Source of the DNA: an uncultured Bacillota bacterium
Lineage (GTDB): Bacteria > Bacillota > Clostridia > Lachnospirales > Lachnospiraceae
Length of the DNA: 64,000 bases
Direction: 5' to 3'
Assembly: GCA_958352855.1 (NCBI GenBank)
Contig: CATWQE010000009.1
Location: 1 to 64,000, forward strand
Shown: piece after piece, positions 9,149 through 17,620 of the stretch
Position numbering within the stretch: position 1 is the first letter of the stretch
How the letters are laid out: each line of letters begins with the position of its first letter
Program-made: the position numbers and the translations under genes
The notes under the pieces: model-generated
What the model saw: only the letters and a program-made list of their open reading frames with translations
What the model was told of the DNA's origin: nothing
Database searches by the model: none

Positions 9149-10480
9149 TTAAGATTCAGCACCTTTTTTCAACAACTCTGTTGCTGTTTCATAGAATTGT
9201 TCTGCTGCCTCTTCCGGACTAATTTCTTCATACCGAACCATATCAGCCAAATCAGAAATAGTCTTTCCTACTTCAGCAGAAGCTGCCGGAAATGGTGGGT
9301 CAATCGGAGTGGCGGTTTCTGCCACCTTAGTAACATATGCATTAATATTTGCTGTAACTTCATCAACTACTGAAGCAATAGCCTCTGATACAACAGTAGA
9401 TACCGGAACTCCACGTTCTCCCTTTAATGCTTCTTTATTTGCTTCTTCAGAATTCGTAAGATAATTAATAACATCTGCCGCAATTTCCGGATGTTTGGAA
9501 TCCTTTGTAATACTCCAGAACATAGACGGTTTCAGGAAAATTGGCTGCTGTACAGCATCTTCCTCTGTTGGGAACATGTAGATTTTATATTCCATATCTT
9601 CACCGCACTGATTAATACTGTCTGTAATCTGATTAGAATTCTGGAACTGACACCATGTATCTTCAGAAGCAAATAAACTTTGCTGGTTCGTGGATGCTTC
9701 TGCCTGAATTTCAGGTGCTACATGATATCCATCCTTCAAAGACTCTTCCAACATTGTATAATATTTTAAAGCAACTTCATCATCTGGCATTCCAAGCCCA
9801 TCCCCTGCTTCATTAAACATAGTCTGTCCTACCGCTCTTGCCATAAACAACATAGTCTGTTCATCATTAGATGGAATCTCAATCTGTTTTCCAGTTTTGT
9901 CATAAACTGTTTTTGCAACTTCTAAAAATTCATCCCATGTTGGCTGCTCTTCCAGTGTACATCCTGCTTCTTTTAAAATCTTCTCATTTACTAACAATGC
10001 CTTTGTCTGTGTACCAGCAGAAATTCCATAAACCTCATCTTCAATCTTTCCACTATCAATAATGGTTTCTGGAATATTTGTTGTATCAATGGTTTTATCC
10101 TCTATATATTGATTCATACCCACAATCTGCTCTTTTTCTGCATACTGACGAATATAAGCATAATCCATCTGAATAATATCCGGCATGTTTCCTCCGGCAG
10201 CCTGAGTAGACATTTTGTCCCAATAGCCCGTCCAATCAGAAAATTCCACTTCAAAGTCTACCTCTGGATGTTCTTTTTCATACATGTCCAGTGCTTTTAC
10301 CGTAGCATCATTCCTTGTCTGATTTCCCCACCAGCACACGCGAATTGTTGTCTTTCCATCATCTGTTTTCTTTCCAGAATCTGCTTTATCTTCACCTCCA
10401 CATGCAGCTAATCCACTAAGGCAGAGACTGCCTGCAATTGTCATTGCAAAAATTCTTTTTCCCAAAGACTTTCTCATCAT
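9149..10480 (-). CDS. Extracellular sugar-binding lipoprotein (CUT1 family)
   Basis: A 443-residue binding protein that captures a sugar or oligosaccharide outside the membrane. The signal peptide ends in a lipobox, LSGLAAC, with the acylated cysteine at residue 27. The mature part has the bacterial family 1 solute-binding layout (TTIRVCWWGNQTRNDAT near its start). It is the first gene of the transport operon. The ligand is unknown; the downstream GH2 and oxidoreductases suggest a glycoside. A TATAAT box and a TGAAAACGTA motif lie about 55-80 bp upstream. Confidence 0.92.
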   Translation of the reverse strand: MMRKSLGKRIFAMTIAGSLCLSGLAACGGEDKADSGKKTDDGKTTIRVCWWGNQTRNDATVKALDMYEKEHPEVDFEVEFSDWTGYWDKMSTQAAGGNMPDIIQMDYAYIRQYAEKEQIVGMNQYIEDKTIDTTNIPETIIDSGKIEDEVYGISAGTQTKALLVNEKILKEAGCTLEEQPTWDEFLEVAKTVYDKTGKQIEIPSNDEQTMLFMARAVGQTMFNEAGDGLGMPDDEVALKYYTMLEESLKDGYHVAPEIQAEASTNQQSLFASEDTWCQFQNSNQITDSINQCGEDMEYKIYMFPTEEDAVQQPIFLKPSMFWSITKDSKHPEIAADVINYLTNSEEANKEALKGERGVPVSTVVSEAIASVVDEVTANINAYVTKVAETATPIDPPFPAASAEVGKTISDLADMVRYEEISPEEAAEQFYETATELLKKGAES

Positions 10481-10534
10481 GTTTATATCCTCCTGCTTCC
10501 TTCACTTTTATTCTTGTTAAGAACGAATGTACAT

Positions 10535-10558
10535 TACGTTTTCAGTGACCTTATTATA
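10535..10558 (-). promoter_or_regulatory. Promoter -10 box and cre-like motif of the transport operon
   Basis: On the minus strand TATAAT (10553-10558) is followed within ten bases by TGAAAACGTA (10535-10544). The same ten bases follow the -10 box of the other orphan sugar-binding gene (28712-28721). TGAAAACG is the strong half of a CcpA cre site; the other half is poor here. A good -35 box was not found. Confidence 0.4.
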
Positions 10559-10680
10559 ACAATATTATTTGTATATTTTAATCAAAAAAACTTACATATG
10601 CGGTGTAAAAATATTACTTTTTATATCTTCTCACTATTTTTCCGTTTTTTACACAGTCATTCTAACCAACTCCACATAAA

Positions 10681-10718
10681 AAACAGGATGCACTCCCTCT
10701 TATTGTAACATCCTGTTT
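10681..10718 (-). terminator. Terminator of the YesMN operon
   Basis: A perfect 10-bp stem (AAACAGGATG at 10681-10690, CATCCTGTTT at 10709-10718) is followed by a T run on the minus strand, just after the response regulator stop. Confidence 0.8.
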
Positions 10719-10728
10719 ATCTCCTGCT

Positions 10729-11742
10729 TTATAAAATTTTATAATTCTGTTTTTCTGCATATTCAGTTGGAGTCATTCCTGTGTATTTTTTAAACACCTG
10801 ACTAAAATATTGGGGGTTACTCCCAAAACCAACTACTTCTGCAATTTGATGAATATTCATAATCCCCTTCTTCAAAATTCTTTTTGATTTTTCAATTCTT
10901 GTTCTATTCAAAAACACAGAAAACTTTTCTCCCGTCTGTTTGGTAAATGCACGACTAAGGTAGTTGACATTAACATATAAAACATTCTCCGCAATAAATT
11001 TCAAAGAAAGATTTTCATCATTTAAATGTTGTTGAACATATTCACCTACACGTTCAGCCAGCGATACTTTCTCCCCTTTCTGCTCAAATAAAAGGTAGAC
11101 TATTCTCTTTTGGATTTCCTGTTTTAATTTATCCTTACCTGAGATTTGCCTGATTTCTTTTTCAAAAGCCGTTAAAGACTCAGGAGAAAGATTTTCGAAA
11201 TAAATATGTAAACGAATTAAAAGTTCTAAACCTACATTTTGTAAATCTTCTTCTGTCTGAAAATGGGAAAGATAATGCTTAAGACAATATTCTGCCTGTT
11301 TCACCTCATTCTTTTCCCGCATTTCCATTAAAGATGATAACAGTTGCAATATTTTTGACATTCCATGGGATGAAATTGCCTCTTTAGCGTGAATTACAGC
11401 CGGTATAATTTCCTCTTCACTAATTGGTTTTAAGAGATATTCTCCTACACCATACCTCATAGCCTGGCGTGCATACTCAAATTCTGAGTATCCTGTCAGA
11501 ATAATAAATTGTATATGTTCATCAATTCCCCGTATCTTCTCAATTAACTCTAAACCGCTGATTCCAGGCATACGAATATCTGTCATTACAATATCAGCCC
11601 CTGTATCCTGCACCGCATCCAGGGCCTCCAGTCCATTCTGACAACATGCACACACTTCAATATCCAGTTCTTTCCATGGAATTAAATCTCTTACTGACTC
11701 ACGAATAATCCGTTCATCATCTGCAATCACCAACTTATACAT
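10729..11742 (-). CDS. YesN-type response regulator (REC + AraC HTH)
   Basis: A 337-residue cytoplasmic regulator. The receiver domain (about 1-120) has the acidic pair in IADDE and the phospho-acceptor D55 in VMTDIRMPG. The last 100 residues are two AraC-type helix-turn-helix units (LSLKFIAENVLYVNVNYLSRAFKQ-like and IHQIAEVVGFGSNPQYFSQVFKKYTGMTP). I use the ATG at 11742 because AGGAGG stands eight bases upstream; a TTG two codons earlier is possible. It overlaps the kinase gene, so the two are coupled. It most likely activates the adjacent transport operon. Confidence 0.92.
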   Translation of the reverse strand: MYKLVIADDERIIRESVRDLIPWKELDIEVCACCQNGLEALDAVQDTGADIVMTDIRMPGISGLELIEKIRGIDEHIQFIILTGYSEFEYARQAMRYGVGEYLLKPISEEEIIPAVIHAKEAISSHGMSKILQLLSSLMEMREKNEVKQAEYCLKHYLSHFQTEEDLQNVGLELLIRLHIYFENLSPESLTAFEKEIRQISGKDKLKQEIQKRIVYLLFEQKGEKVSLAERVGEYVQQHLNDENLSLKFIAENVLYVNVNYLSRAFTKQTGEKFSVFLNRTRIEKSKRILKKGIMNIHQIAEVVGFGSNPQYFSQVFKKYTGMTPTEYAEKQNYKIL

Positions 11743-13501
11743 GAACAATTCCTCCTGTTTCTTTTCTTAGGTCTTTTTTCTCATAAGGAATCTCAAACCA
11801 TACAATGGCCATTCCATCTTTATTTTCAAAATGCAACTGTGAATCTTCTCCCAAAATAATGCGCAATCTGGAATTAATATTCAGCAAACCAATTCCATTC
11901 CCATTTGCCTTCACACTTTCGTCCTGCAAATGTTCCAAAATATGCTCATCAATTGGCAAACCACTATTGGCCACCTCAATCCTGACCTTTTCTCCCTTTT
12001 TATGAAGATTAATACGAATGCAGTATTCTGTCTGCGGTTCCTCCTGAGAATAAAAAATAGCATTCTCCACCAAAGGCTGCACTGTCATCTTAGGAATCGC
12101 TACCTTCTCAATTCCAGGCTCCACATAAGTTGTTACTGCCAAATCCTCAAACCGTATTTTCTGGATATTTAAATAGTAAAAAACAATTTCCATTTCTGTC
12201 TGTAAAGAAATTGTAGTTTCATTATTTTTCAGTGTGCATCTGAGCAAATTTCCAAGAGATTTTGCAATGGTAGCAATTTCTTCCTGTCCTCCTTTTTTAG
12301 CAAGCCAGTTTACTGTATTTAAAGTATTATACAAAAAATGTGGGTTGATTTGTTGCTCCAGGGCTTTTAATTCAGCTTGTGTGATTAAAAGTTGCTTCAC
12401 ATAACTTTCTTCAATTAATTTTTTCAATTCTACCACCATCTGATCAAAATAGGAATTTAAAATTGCCATTTCATCATGGCTGTCACTGTTTGTGGTAGTA
12501 ATAGAAGTACTCATAACACCATCTTTCTTTATAAACTCCATCTTTTCAATTAAGATGTGAAACTGTTTTGTAATATTCTTAACAATATAACCTGCCAGAA
12601 GAAAAGCAATCATAAGTGCCAAGAGCAAAGAAATCATAAAAATCACAGGCATTCTGTTTAATAATTGAAAAATTTCGTCATATGCAACTGCCAGAGATAA
12701 ATACCAGATATCGGAACCAATATCCAGTTTTGTCTGTACAATAAACATCTGCTGTTTCCCTATCTCATCTATTAAATAAGACTCTTTAAAATCAGAAAGC
12801 AAAAAGTCACACTCTCTGCACAACTGTGAGCCAGAGGAATAGATAAAATCCTGCTTTGTATGCAGATAAATTTGAAAAGAATTTCCGTCTGTATATTTTG
12901 ATGACAAAATCGGTGTCATAACTTTTTCCAGATCAACTTCCAGAACTAAATATCCCAGAGCCTCCAGAGATAGATTTTCTGTTTTTAAAATTTTTCGCGC
13001 ACACAAGAGTTGAGGAGATGTTTTGGAATAAAACCATTTTATATTTCCAGGATTGTCGTCACACGCCTTAAAAATTTCGTTCATATACTCTTCTGATTCG
13101 TTAAGTTCTGCTTCTCCCCACCAAAACGTTGGATTATCTTCTGGAACAACCGTAATCTGAGATAATGGTGAAGTAAAATTCCTATTTAATAACTTGGTAA
13201 TGGAAGTCCTTGCCTTTTGTGCATCCAGACTTTCGTATTCGCAGGAATTATAAACTTCTAAATTTTTTTGAAAATTATCGTGAAACGCAATATCTGAGGA
13301 GACATTTTCAATTTCCCGAATTTGATACTCCAGCTCATCTGACAGGAAAGTCAGAGAATTGGCAGTCTGATGATAAAGCAGCTCATTGTATTGAGCAAGA
13401 ATATATCTGAAACTCCCTATCATAAAAAAAGAAATCGTAATCGAAACAGCAAGAATCAATAAATATAATTTATATTTCAATTTCATTTTATGTAAACTCA
13501 T
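11735..13501 (-). CDS. YesM-type sensor histidine kinase
   Basis: A 588-residue membrane kinase. The first membrane segment (about 10-28) and a second (about 285-305) enclose a sensor domain of some 250 residues outside the cell, followed by HAMP, a His_kinase domain with QINPHFLYNTLNTVNWLA (phosphorylated His near residue 380) and a GHKL ATPase (PLVENAIFYS, NGIGLLNINSRL). YesM kinases commonly sense carbohydrates outside the cell or a loaded binding protein. GGAGG is eight bases before the ATG at 13501; an in-frame ATG six codons upstream has no good site. The partner regulator gene overlaps its end. Confidence 0.9.
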   Translation of the reverse strand: MSLHKMKLKYKLYLLILAVSITISFFMIGSFRYILAQYNELLYHQTANSLTFLSDELEYQIREIENVSSDIAFHDNFQKNLEVYNSCEYESLDAQKARTSITKLLNRNFTSPLSQITVVPEDNPTFWWGEAELNESEEYMNEIFKACDDNPGNIKWFYSKTSPQLLCARKILKTENLSLEALGYLVLEVDLEKVMTPILSSKYTDGNSFQIYLHTKQDFIYSSGSQLCRECDFLLSDFKESYLIDEIGKQQMFIVQTKLDIGSDIWYLSLAVAYDEIFQLLNRMPVIFMISLLLALMIAFLLAGYIVKNITKQFHILIEKMEFIKKDGVMSTSITTTNSDSHDEMAILNSYFDQMVVELKKLIEESYVKQLLITQAELKALEQQINPHFLYNTLNTVNWLAKKGGQEEIATIAKSLGNLLRCTLKNNETTISLQTEMEIVFYYLNIQKIRFEDLAVTTYVEPGIEKVAIPKMTVQPLVENAIFYSQEEPQTEYCIRINLHKKGEKVRIEVANSGLPIDEHILEHLQDESVKANGNGIGLLNINSRLRIILGEDSQLHFENKDGMAIVWFEIPYEKKDLRKETGGIVHV

Positions 13502-13566
13502 AAATTTATCCTCCATCAAACTATTGTATCAAATCCTATATGGGATAACCAGCTTTTAAAGAAAAA

Positions 13567-13605
13567 ACACGCCAGAAATTCGCATGATACGAATTTCTGG
13601 CGTGT
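13567..13605 (-). terminator. Strong terminator after the DUF2804 gene
   Basis: A perfect 16-bp stem (13567-13582 with 13590-13605, 7-base loop) ends in a T run on the minus strand, ten bases after the DUF2804 stop codon. It also isolates the YesMN genes from upstream transcription. Confidence 0.85.
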
Positions 13606-13615
13606 TCCTATTCCT

Positions 13616-14638
13616 TTAATACCGATTATGCACTTTCTCTGCAAAGCACATCATATCTTTTACAACAATTTCTTTTCCATCATCCAACACTGCTTTCCCA
13701 CTCATTTTTCCAAATACCTGATGCTGGTCTGTTTCAATAATCAGTGCCGAAGTCCTGGCTGCCCTGTCAAGTACAGGCTGGAAATCCATCTCAAATCTTC
13801 CGTCATTAGAGGTAAATTTCCATGGTTTCAGATAACTATCCTCTGGAATATGAAAAGTTACCTCATCTAATTTGTGCGCTTTTCCATTATAAAACAGCAT
13901 ATTTTCTGTAGCTGCAGAAGTATCTCCAAATCCATAACCAATGTTAAATCCAAAGGGAATTCCCTCTATTCTTGTGTTTCCGGAACCCCAGTACCAGCAG
14001 TTATCATAAGTCCAAACACCCCTGCCCCAGTCCAGCGTACCAAAGTCTGTTTCTTTTGAAAAAGTATATGTCTTTCCATCAAACTTCATTTTACCAGAAG
14101 CGGGCATACAGTTAATCTTCTGATTATAATAAAAAGCCGTCTTCTTTTCTTTAAACGGTGTGGCAATCACCATAGTATCCATGTCCGGCTGTTCCAGCCA
14201 GATATCACAGGAAAAAGGCTTTCCCTGATAGAAATTCTTGAAATAACAGCGTATTCTTCTCTTTCCGTTCCGAATCTGAAAAGCCATGTGAAGCCGCTTG
14301 TCTTTGTAAATAATATCCCCTTCCTGTGAAGTATTTGGAAGCTTAAGTTTTCCCATTGGAAATGGATTTAAAATCGTTTCCGTATGCTCCCATCCTTCTT
14401 TAAAATTCAGAAGAGAAACTGACTGTAATCCAATATAACCATCATCTGATAGAGTAAAAGCCCCTGCAAAATCTTCATTTAAAACCAGATAATAATCCCA
14501 TTCCTTAATTCTGAATTTCGGCGCCTTAATCATACTCCGCTCATACTGCTGCACCAGACGCTTAGACCATCCAGGCTCACGCAAACTGCCATCCTCTTTT
14601 AATAGCATCTGTGGTGTTGTCACTTCATAATTCCCCAT
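13616..14638 (-). CDS. DUF2804 family protein
   Basis: A 340-residue protein that matches the DUF2804 family by its central block FGTLDWGRGVWTYDNCWYWGSG and by overall length. The family has a lipocalin/carotenoid-synthase-like beta-rich fold and no firm biochemical role. No signal peptide or membrane segment is seen. The frame is open 27 codons further up, but AGGAGG stands before the ATG at 14638 and the family block starts there. It is a separate transcript upstream of the YesMN pair, so a link with the sugar locus is only positional. Confidence 0.8.
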   Translation of the reverse strand: MGNYEVTTPQMLLKEDGSLREPGWSKRLVQQYERSMIKAPKFRIKEWDYYLVLNEDFAGAFTLSDDGYIGLQSVSLLNFKEGWEHTETILNPFPMGKLKLPNTSQEGDIIYKDKRLHMAFQIRNGKRRIRCYFKNFYQGKPFSCDIWLEQPDMDTMVIATPFKEKKTAFYYNQKINCMPASGKMKFDGKTYTFSKETDFGTLDWGRGVWTYDNCWYWGSGNTRIEGIPFGFNIGYGFGDTSAATENMLFYNGKAHKLDEVTFHIPEDSYLKPWKFTSNDGRFEMDFQPVLDRAARTSALIIETDQHQVFGKMSGKAVLDDGKEIVVKDMMCFAEKVHNRY

Positions 14639-14791
14639 ATTGCTACCTCCTACGTTATATACTCGTACAAAATACACTATATATTTACTATAACACAGAA
14701 GTCGGAATAAAACATACAAATATTCTAAATATAAACAAACCCATAAATAAATGTATTTTTTATTTTATGCAAATCAAAACACTGTTTTCAG

Positions 14792-14820
14792 TTGAAGTTT
14801 CAAAATAAATATGATATGCT
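14792..14820 (+). promoter_or_regulatory. Predicted promoter of the small toxin mRNA
   Basis: TTGAAG (14792-14797), a 17-base spacer and TATGCT (14815-14820) with a TG one base upstream (extended -10) form a reasonable sigma-A promoter. Transcription would start near 14827, leaving a leader of about 60 bases. Confidence 0.5.
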
Positions 14821-14889
14821 CCTATTAGAACAACCGTGTTGCAGGGTGGATGACCTCTATTTTATTTACATAGAATGGGGGTGATGCTG

Positions 14890-14982
14890 ATGGATAAGAA
14901 ACATTTTGACTTTAAAGACTTAATGGCTTTCGGTATGTTTATCCTCACATTGCTGACATTCGTTTTTACGTTTATCAGATAA
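14890..14982 (+). CDS. Holin-like small hydrophobic peptide, type I toxin candidate
   Basis: A 30-residue peptide: a short charged N terminus (MDKKHFDFKD), one hydrophobic membrane span (LMAFGMFILTLLTFVFTF) and a final IR. This is the pattern of the putative holin-like toxins of Firmicutes type I systems. GGGGGTG stands six bases before the ATG at 14890; another in-frame ATG at 14884 is too close to it. An antisense promoter and two hairpins follow directly. If expressed it should insert into the membrane and depolarise it. Alone among its neighbours it lies on the plus strand. Confidence 0.7.
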   Translation: MDKKHFDFKDLMAFGMFILTLLTFVFTFIR

Positions 14983-14994
14983 TGTTTTAGATCA

Positions 14995-15067
14995 TAGAAA
15001 AACCACCCCAAAAAACTTTGGCAAGTGAAGAGGTGGTGATTCTATACACTATTTTCTTCTAAGTCAA
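14995..15067 (-). ncRNA. Predicted antisense RNA and its promoter (type I antitoxin)
   Basis: On the minus strand TTGACT (15062-15067), exactly 17 bases, then TAGAAT (15039-15044) make a strong promoter pointing back at the toxin gene. Transcription would begin near 15032 and meet a stem (GGTGGT/ACCACC, 15032-15037 with 15002-15007) and five T residues within about 40 bases, just past the toxin stop. The RNA would pair with the 3' part of the toxin mRNA. The toxin leader has a related stretch (GGTGGATGACC-TCTAT, 14845-14860) to GGTGGTGATTCTAT at 15032-15045, like the direct repeats of Fst-type loci. Confidence 0.55.
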
Positions 15068-15092
15068 CCCCTTGTGGGCGGTTGTTCTTTTT
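15065..15092 (+). terminator. Terminator of the toxin mRNA
   Basis: CAACC (15065-15069) pairs with GGTTG (15080-15084), CC with GG inside it, and TTCTTTTT follows. The antisense -35 box overlaps the left arm. Confidence 0.65.
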
Positions 15093-15249
15093 ACATTTTT
15101 ACTATAACACATCGAAGCTGTTTACGCAAGTGTGCGGCATCCCCATTTCTGATTCCTGATTTCTGCTATTTGGCTTATCAGGGATTGTCCTTCTAATAAA
15201 ATCTAATTAATTCTATGGCAGTATACAAGTAATTTCTACAAAACGCCGT

Positions 15250-15285
15250 CTTACGTACTATCTTACGTATTATCTTACGTATTTT
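15250..15285. repeat. Three tandem 12-bp repeats
   Basis: CTTACGTACTAT, CTTACGTATTAT and CTTACGTATTTT follow each other without a gap. Each holds TACGTA, a 6-bp palindrome, so they could be phased protein-binding sites. The 15093-15334 gap shows nothing else I can support. Confidence 0.6.
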
Positions 15286-15334
15286 CTTCCTCCATTATAC
15301 AAGTATCCCGGCAATTTTTCAATTCTCTTCTCCC

Positions 15335-16249
15335 TCAGGACTTCCTTGTTCTCTTTATAACTGCACTATAAAAATCCTTTCTGGAACATCCTGCACGTCC
15401 GCCACCGGCGCAGGCACATGCACAGGCGCAGGCACATCCTCCGCCTCCGCTGTGATGGGTAGTCCCCCTGTTTCCTACATAAAACATACCAAAACCACGA
15501 TTCTTCTCATAGTCATCCTTCCACTTCCGCTTATTCCGCAGAAGAACCATGCCGGGAACCAGACATACCGGAGCAAAAACACCGCCAAAGGCCAGCATCA
15601 TTTTGATTGTTCTCTGCTGCTTTGCGTCCGCTCTCGTATCATAATCATCATGAAACTGGTACTGTTTCATAGGATAATCCATGGTCACTGTCACACGCTC
15701 GCCTTCTCCCAGATTAATATAGGAAGAAATGTAGCCTCCCTCGATTCTGGAAGGTCTCATATTCGTCTCCACCCCTTCATCCCATTCCCAGAAAATCGTA
15801 AGATTCTTGATTTCCATTTCATCGAACCACCCGGGAGTAAATTCATACCTGTACATCCCGTCCTCTTCCTGGTACATTCTATGTTGATGAATGGAAAACT
15901 CCATCTCCACCACTTCTCCTTCTTCGTAGTCCCGATCCAAATCCAGCCTTACATATTCGCCCCCGGAGCCATAGTAGCTAATCTTCTCAATACTGTCACT
16001 CAGGGCCTGCATATCCTCTACATAGGCATTGGGAATCCCAATCTTTACCCAGTTTAAAGGTCCCTCGCTGGTACTGTCCAGCACCCTCCACTTAATATCA
16101 TACCGGATATCCAGAGAACCATCCTCCCTGGTCTCAATATATATTTTTTCATCCTGGATTTCATCCAGAGGCTTTGCATTCACCTTCAATGGCATCATGA
16201 AAAAGAAGATACAAAAAAGAAGCATTTTTTTAAACAATGACTTACCCAT
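15335..16249 (-). CDS. Secreted membrane protein with a Cys-Ala repeat tail
   Basis: A 304-residue protein that I do not recognise beyond a loose resemblance to DUF2207-type proteins. A signal peptide (MGKSLFKKMLL...KVNA) is followed by a beta-rich outer domain of about 180 residues, a membrane segment (MMLAFGGVFAPVCLVPGMVLL) and a basic cytoplasmic-type stretch. The end is striking: four Gly, then Cys-Ala five times, GGGRAGCS and a short basic tail (DNA 15386-15452). AAGGAGG precedes the ATG at 16249, which lies eight bases inside the radical SAM gene, so the two are translated together. I infer that the tail is a substrate of that enzyme or a metal-binding segment. Confidence 0.75.
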   Translation of the reverse strand: MGKSLFKKMLLFCIFFFMMPLKVNAKPLDEIQDEKIYIETREDGSLDIRYDIKWRVLDSTSEGPLNWVKIGIPNAYVEDMQALSDSIEKISYYGSGGEYVRLDLDRDYEEGEVVEMEFSIHQHRMYQEEDGMYRYEFTPGWFDEMEIKNLTIFWEWDEGVETNMRPSRIEGGYISSYINLGEGERVTVTMDYPMKQYQFHDDYDTRADAKQQRTIKMMLAFGGVFAPVCLVPGMVLLRNKRKWKDDYEKNRGFGMFYVGNRGTTHHSGGGGCACACACACAGGGRAGCSRKDFYSAVIKRTRKS

Positions 16250-17609
16250 GATTTTCCTCCTTCCCAAGCGGACATTCCTGTTTCATCTGCACTGAAAATT
16301 CTCTATATTTCCTGCAAACAGGGTGTTCCCATATGTTCTTCCACTCTGTAGTAAGGATGTTGCCAAAGTTCTCCCTGTCCAGACAGCTCTGGCAGGCAAC
16401 CACCGTACCATCCGGCGCCACTGCCATATTGCTAAGCGCCGCCCCGCAGGAGGGAACTTCCAGTCCCATTTCACGCAAATCCTTTTCCTCTATCCATCCC
16501 GGTGATGTAAAGCTAAGTTCCATTCCATGTTCCCAACAATATGATGCCGCATCCGCTACAGCTTTTCGAATTTTTTCCCTGGAAAGACGTGTGTTCTGAG
16601 AATCATCCGTCACAGCATTTCCGGCGGGAATCAGGCCGGAACAGGTCACATACGTTACACCAAGACTTTTCAAAAATTTCACAGTTTCCACATAGTCTGC
16701 ATTCCAGGTACACAGAGGAGTATTCACATTTACAGACAGGCCTGCCGCCAGAGCGTTTTTAATACCCTCTACCGTTTTATCATACTGCAGGGCTCCTGTC
16801 AGCTTATTGTGAATCTCAGCCTTCTGAGAGTAAAAGGTAATCTGCACATTGTCAAGCTCTGCCTCTCTTAGTTTCTCACAGTATTCCCTTGTCAGCTTTA
16901 TCCCATTAGTATTCAGGCGTGTGATGAACCATCTGGCCTCTTTTAAAAGTTCAAAAAGGTCTTCCCGCATCGTAGGCTCTCCACCGGTAAAGGTAAGCTG
17001 TGGAATCCTGGCTTTTTGACATTTTTCAATCACTCTTTTCCAGTCCGCTGTTCCAAGCTCCTGCACATTTGAGTAGGTCTGTCCTGCTGCATAGCAATGG
17101 AGGCAGTGCTGGTTACAGTTCCATCTTCCATTTTTCTCCATGGCGCTTACCATCAAATCCATTCTGTGAGGAGCTGTCATATAAGGCGCATAATCCCCAA
17201 TGCTCATCTGCCCAATCTCTACCTTGGGTTCCCGCCCTCTGGCAATATCTTCAAACACTTCTGCAATGAGCTCCAAATCCTCCTCAAACTTCTCAGGAGA
17301 TACGTCAGGAAATATTTTCCGCATTTTAACAGCAGTATTTTCCAGGATTTCCCTTCCCTGCTCCTGGGTCATTTCTCCATCTCCCCATTGGTTCAGTTCT
17401 TTAATAAAAATAGTAAGGAGAATAGCCCAGGATTCATTTAACGGGAGAATCTGGTTGCCATTTAAAATCACCACAGATGGGATAAAACGAAAAAGCCGGA
17501 ACTTAGGCGGAATCATATGAATCCGTATAACTCCCGGGTCTTTGGGATTCCAGGTGGTATGTATCATTTCTTTCCAGTTTTTCCACTCAAATATTTTTTC
17601 TCGAATCAT
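16242..17609 (-). CDS. Radical SAM/SPASM-type protein
   Basis: A 455-residue enzyme. The radical SAM core has the CxxxCxxC iron-sulfur motif at C165, C169 and C172 (CNQHCLHC), then FTGGEPTMR and a partial TIM barrel. The C-terminal region (C388, C406, C409, C432, C446, with APDGTVVACQSC and FGNI) is a SPASM-like auxiliary cluster domain, as in peptide-modifying enzymes such as PqqE and sactipeptide maturases. The first 130 residues resemble a PqqD-like peptide-binding domain only loosely. AAGGAG precedes the ATG at 17609; a start nine codons up lacks a site. It lies 11 bp after the membrane protein gene and overlaps the Cys-Ala tail gene. Confidence 0.88.
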   Translation of the reverse strand: MIREKIFEWKNWKEMIHTTWNPKDPGVIRIHMIPPKFRLFRFIPSVVILNGNQILPLNESWAILLTIFIKELNQWGDGEMTQEQGREILENTAVKMRKIFPDVSPEKFEEDLELIAEVFEDIARGREPKVEIGQMSIGDYAPYMTAPHRMDLMVSAMEKNGRWNCNQHCLHCYAAGQTYSNVQELGTADWKRVIEKCQKARIPQLTFTGGEPTMREDLFELLKEARWFITRLNTNGIKLTREYCEKLREAELDNVQITFYSQKAEIHNKLTGALQYDKTVEGIKNALAAGLSVNVNTPLCTWNADYVETVKFLKSLGVTYVTCSGLIPAGNAVTDDSQNTRLSREKIRKAVADAASYCWEHGMELSFTSPGWIEEKDLREMGLEVPSCGAALSNMAVAPDGTVVACQSCLDRENFGNILTTEWKNIWEHPVCRKYREFSVQMKQECPLGKEENHG

Positions 17610-17620
17610 CTTGTCTCCTT

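Noticed and set aside
15386..15452. Cys-Ala DNA stretch as a simple sequence repeat or CRISPR-like array
   Set aside because: The codons for Cys and Ala vary (TGT/TGC, GCC/GCA), so the repetition is in the protein rather than in the DNA.
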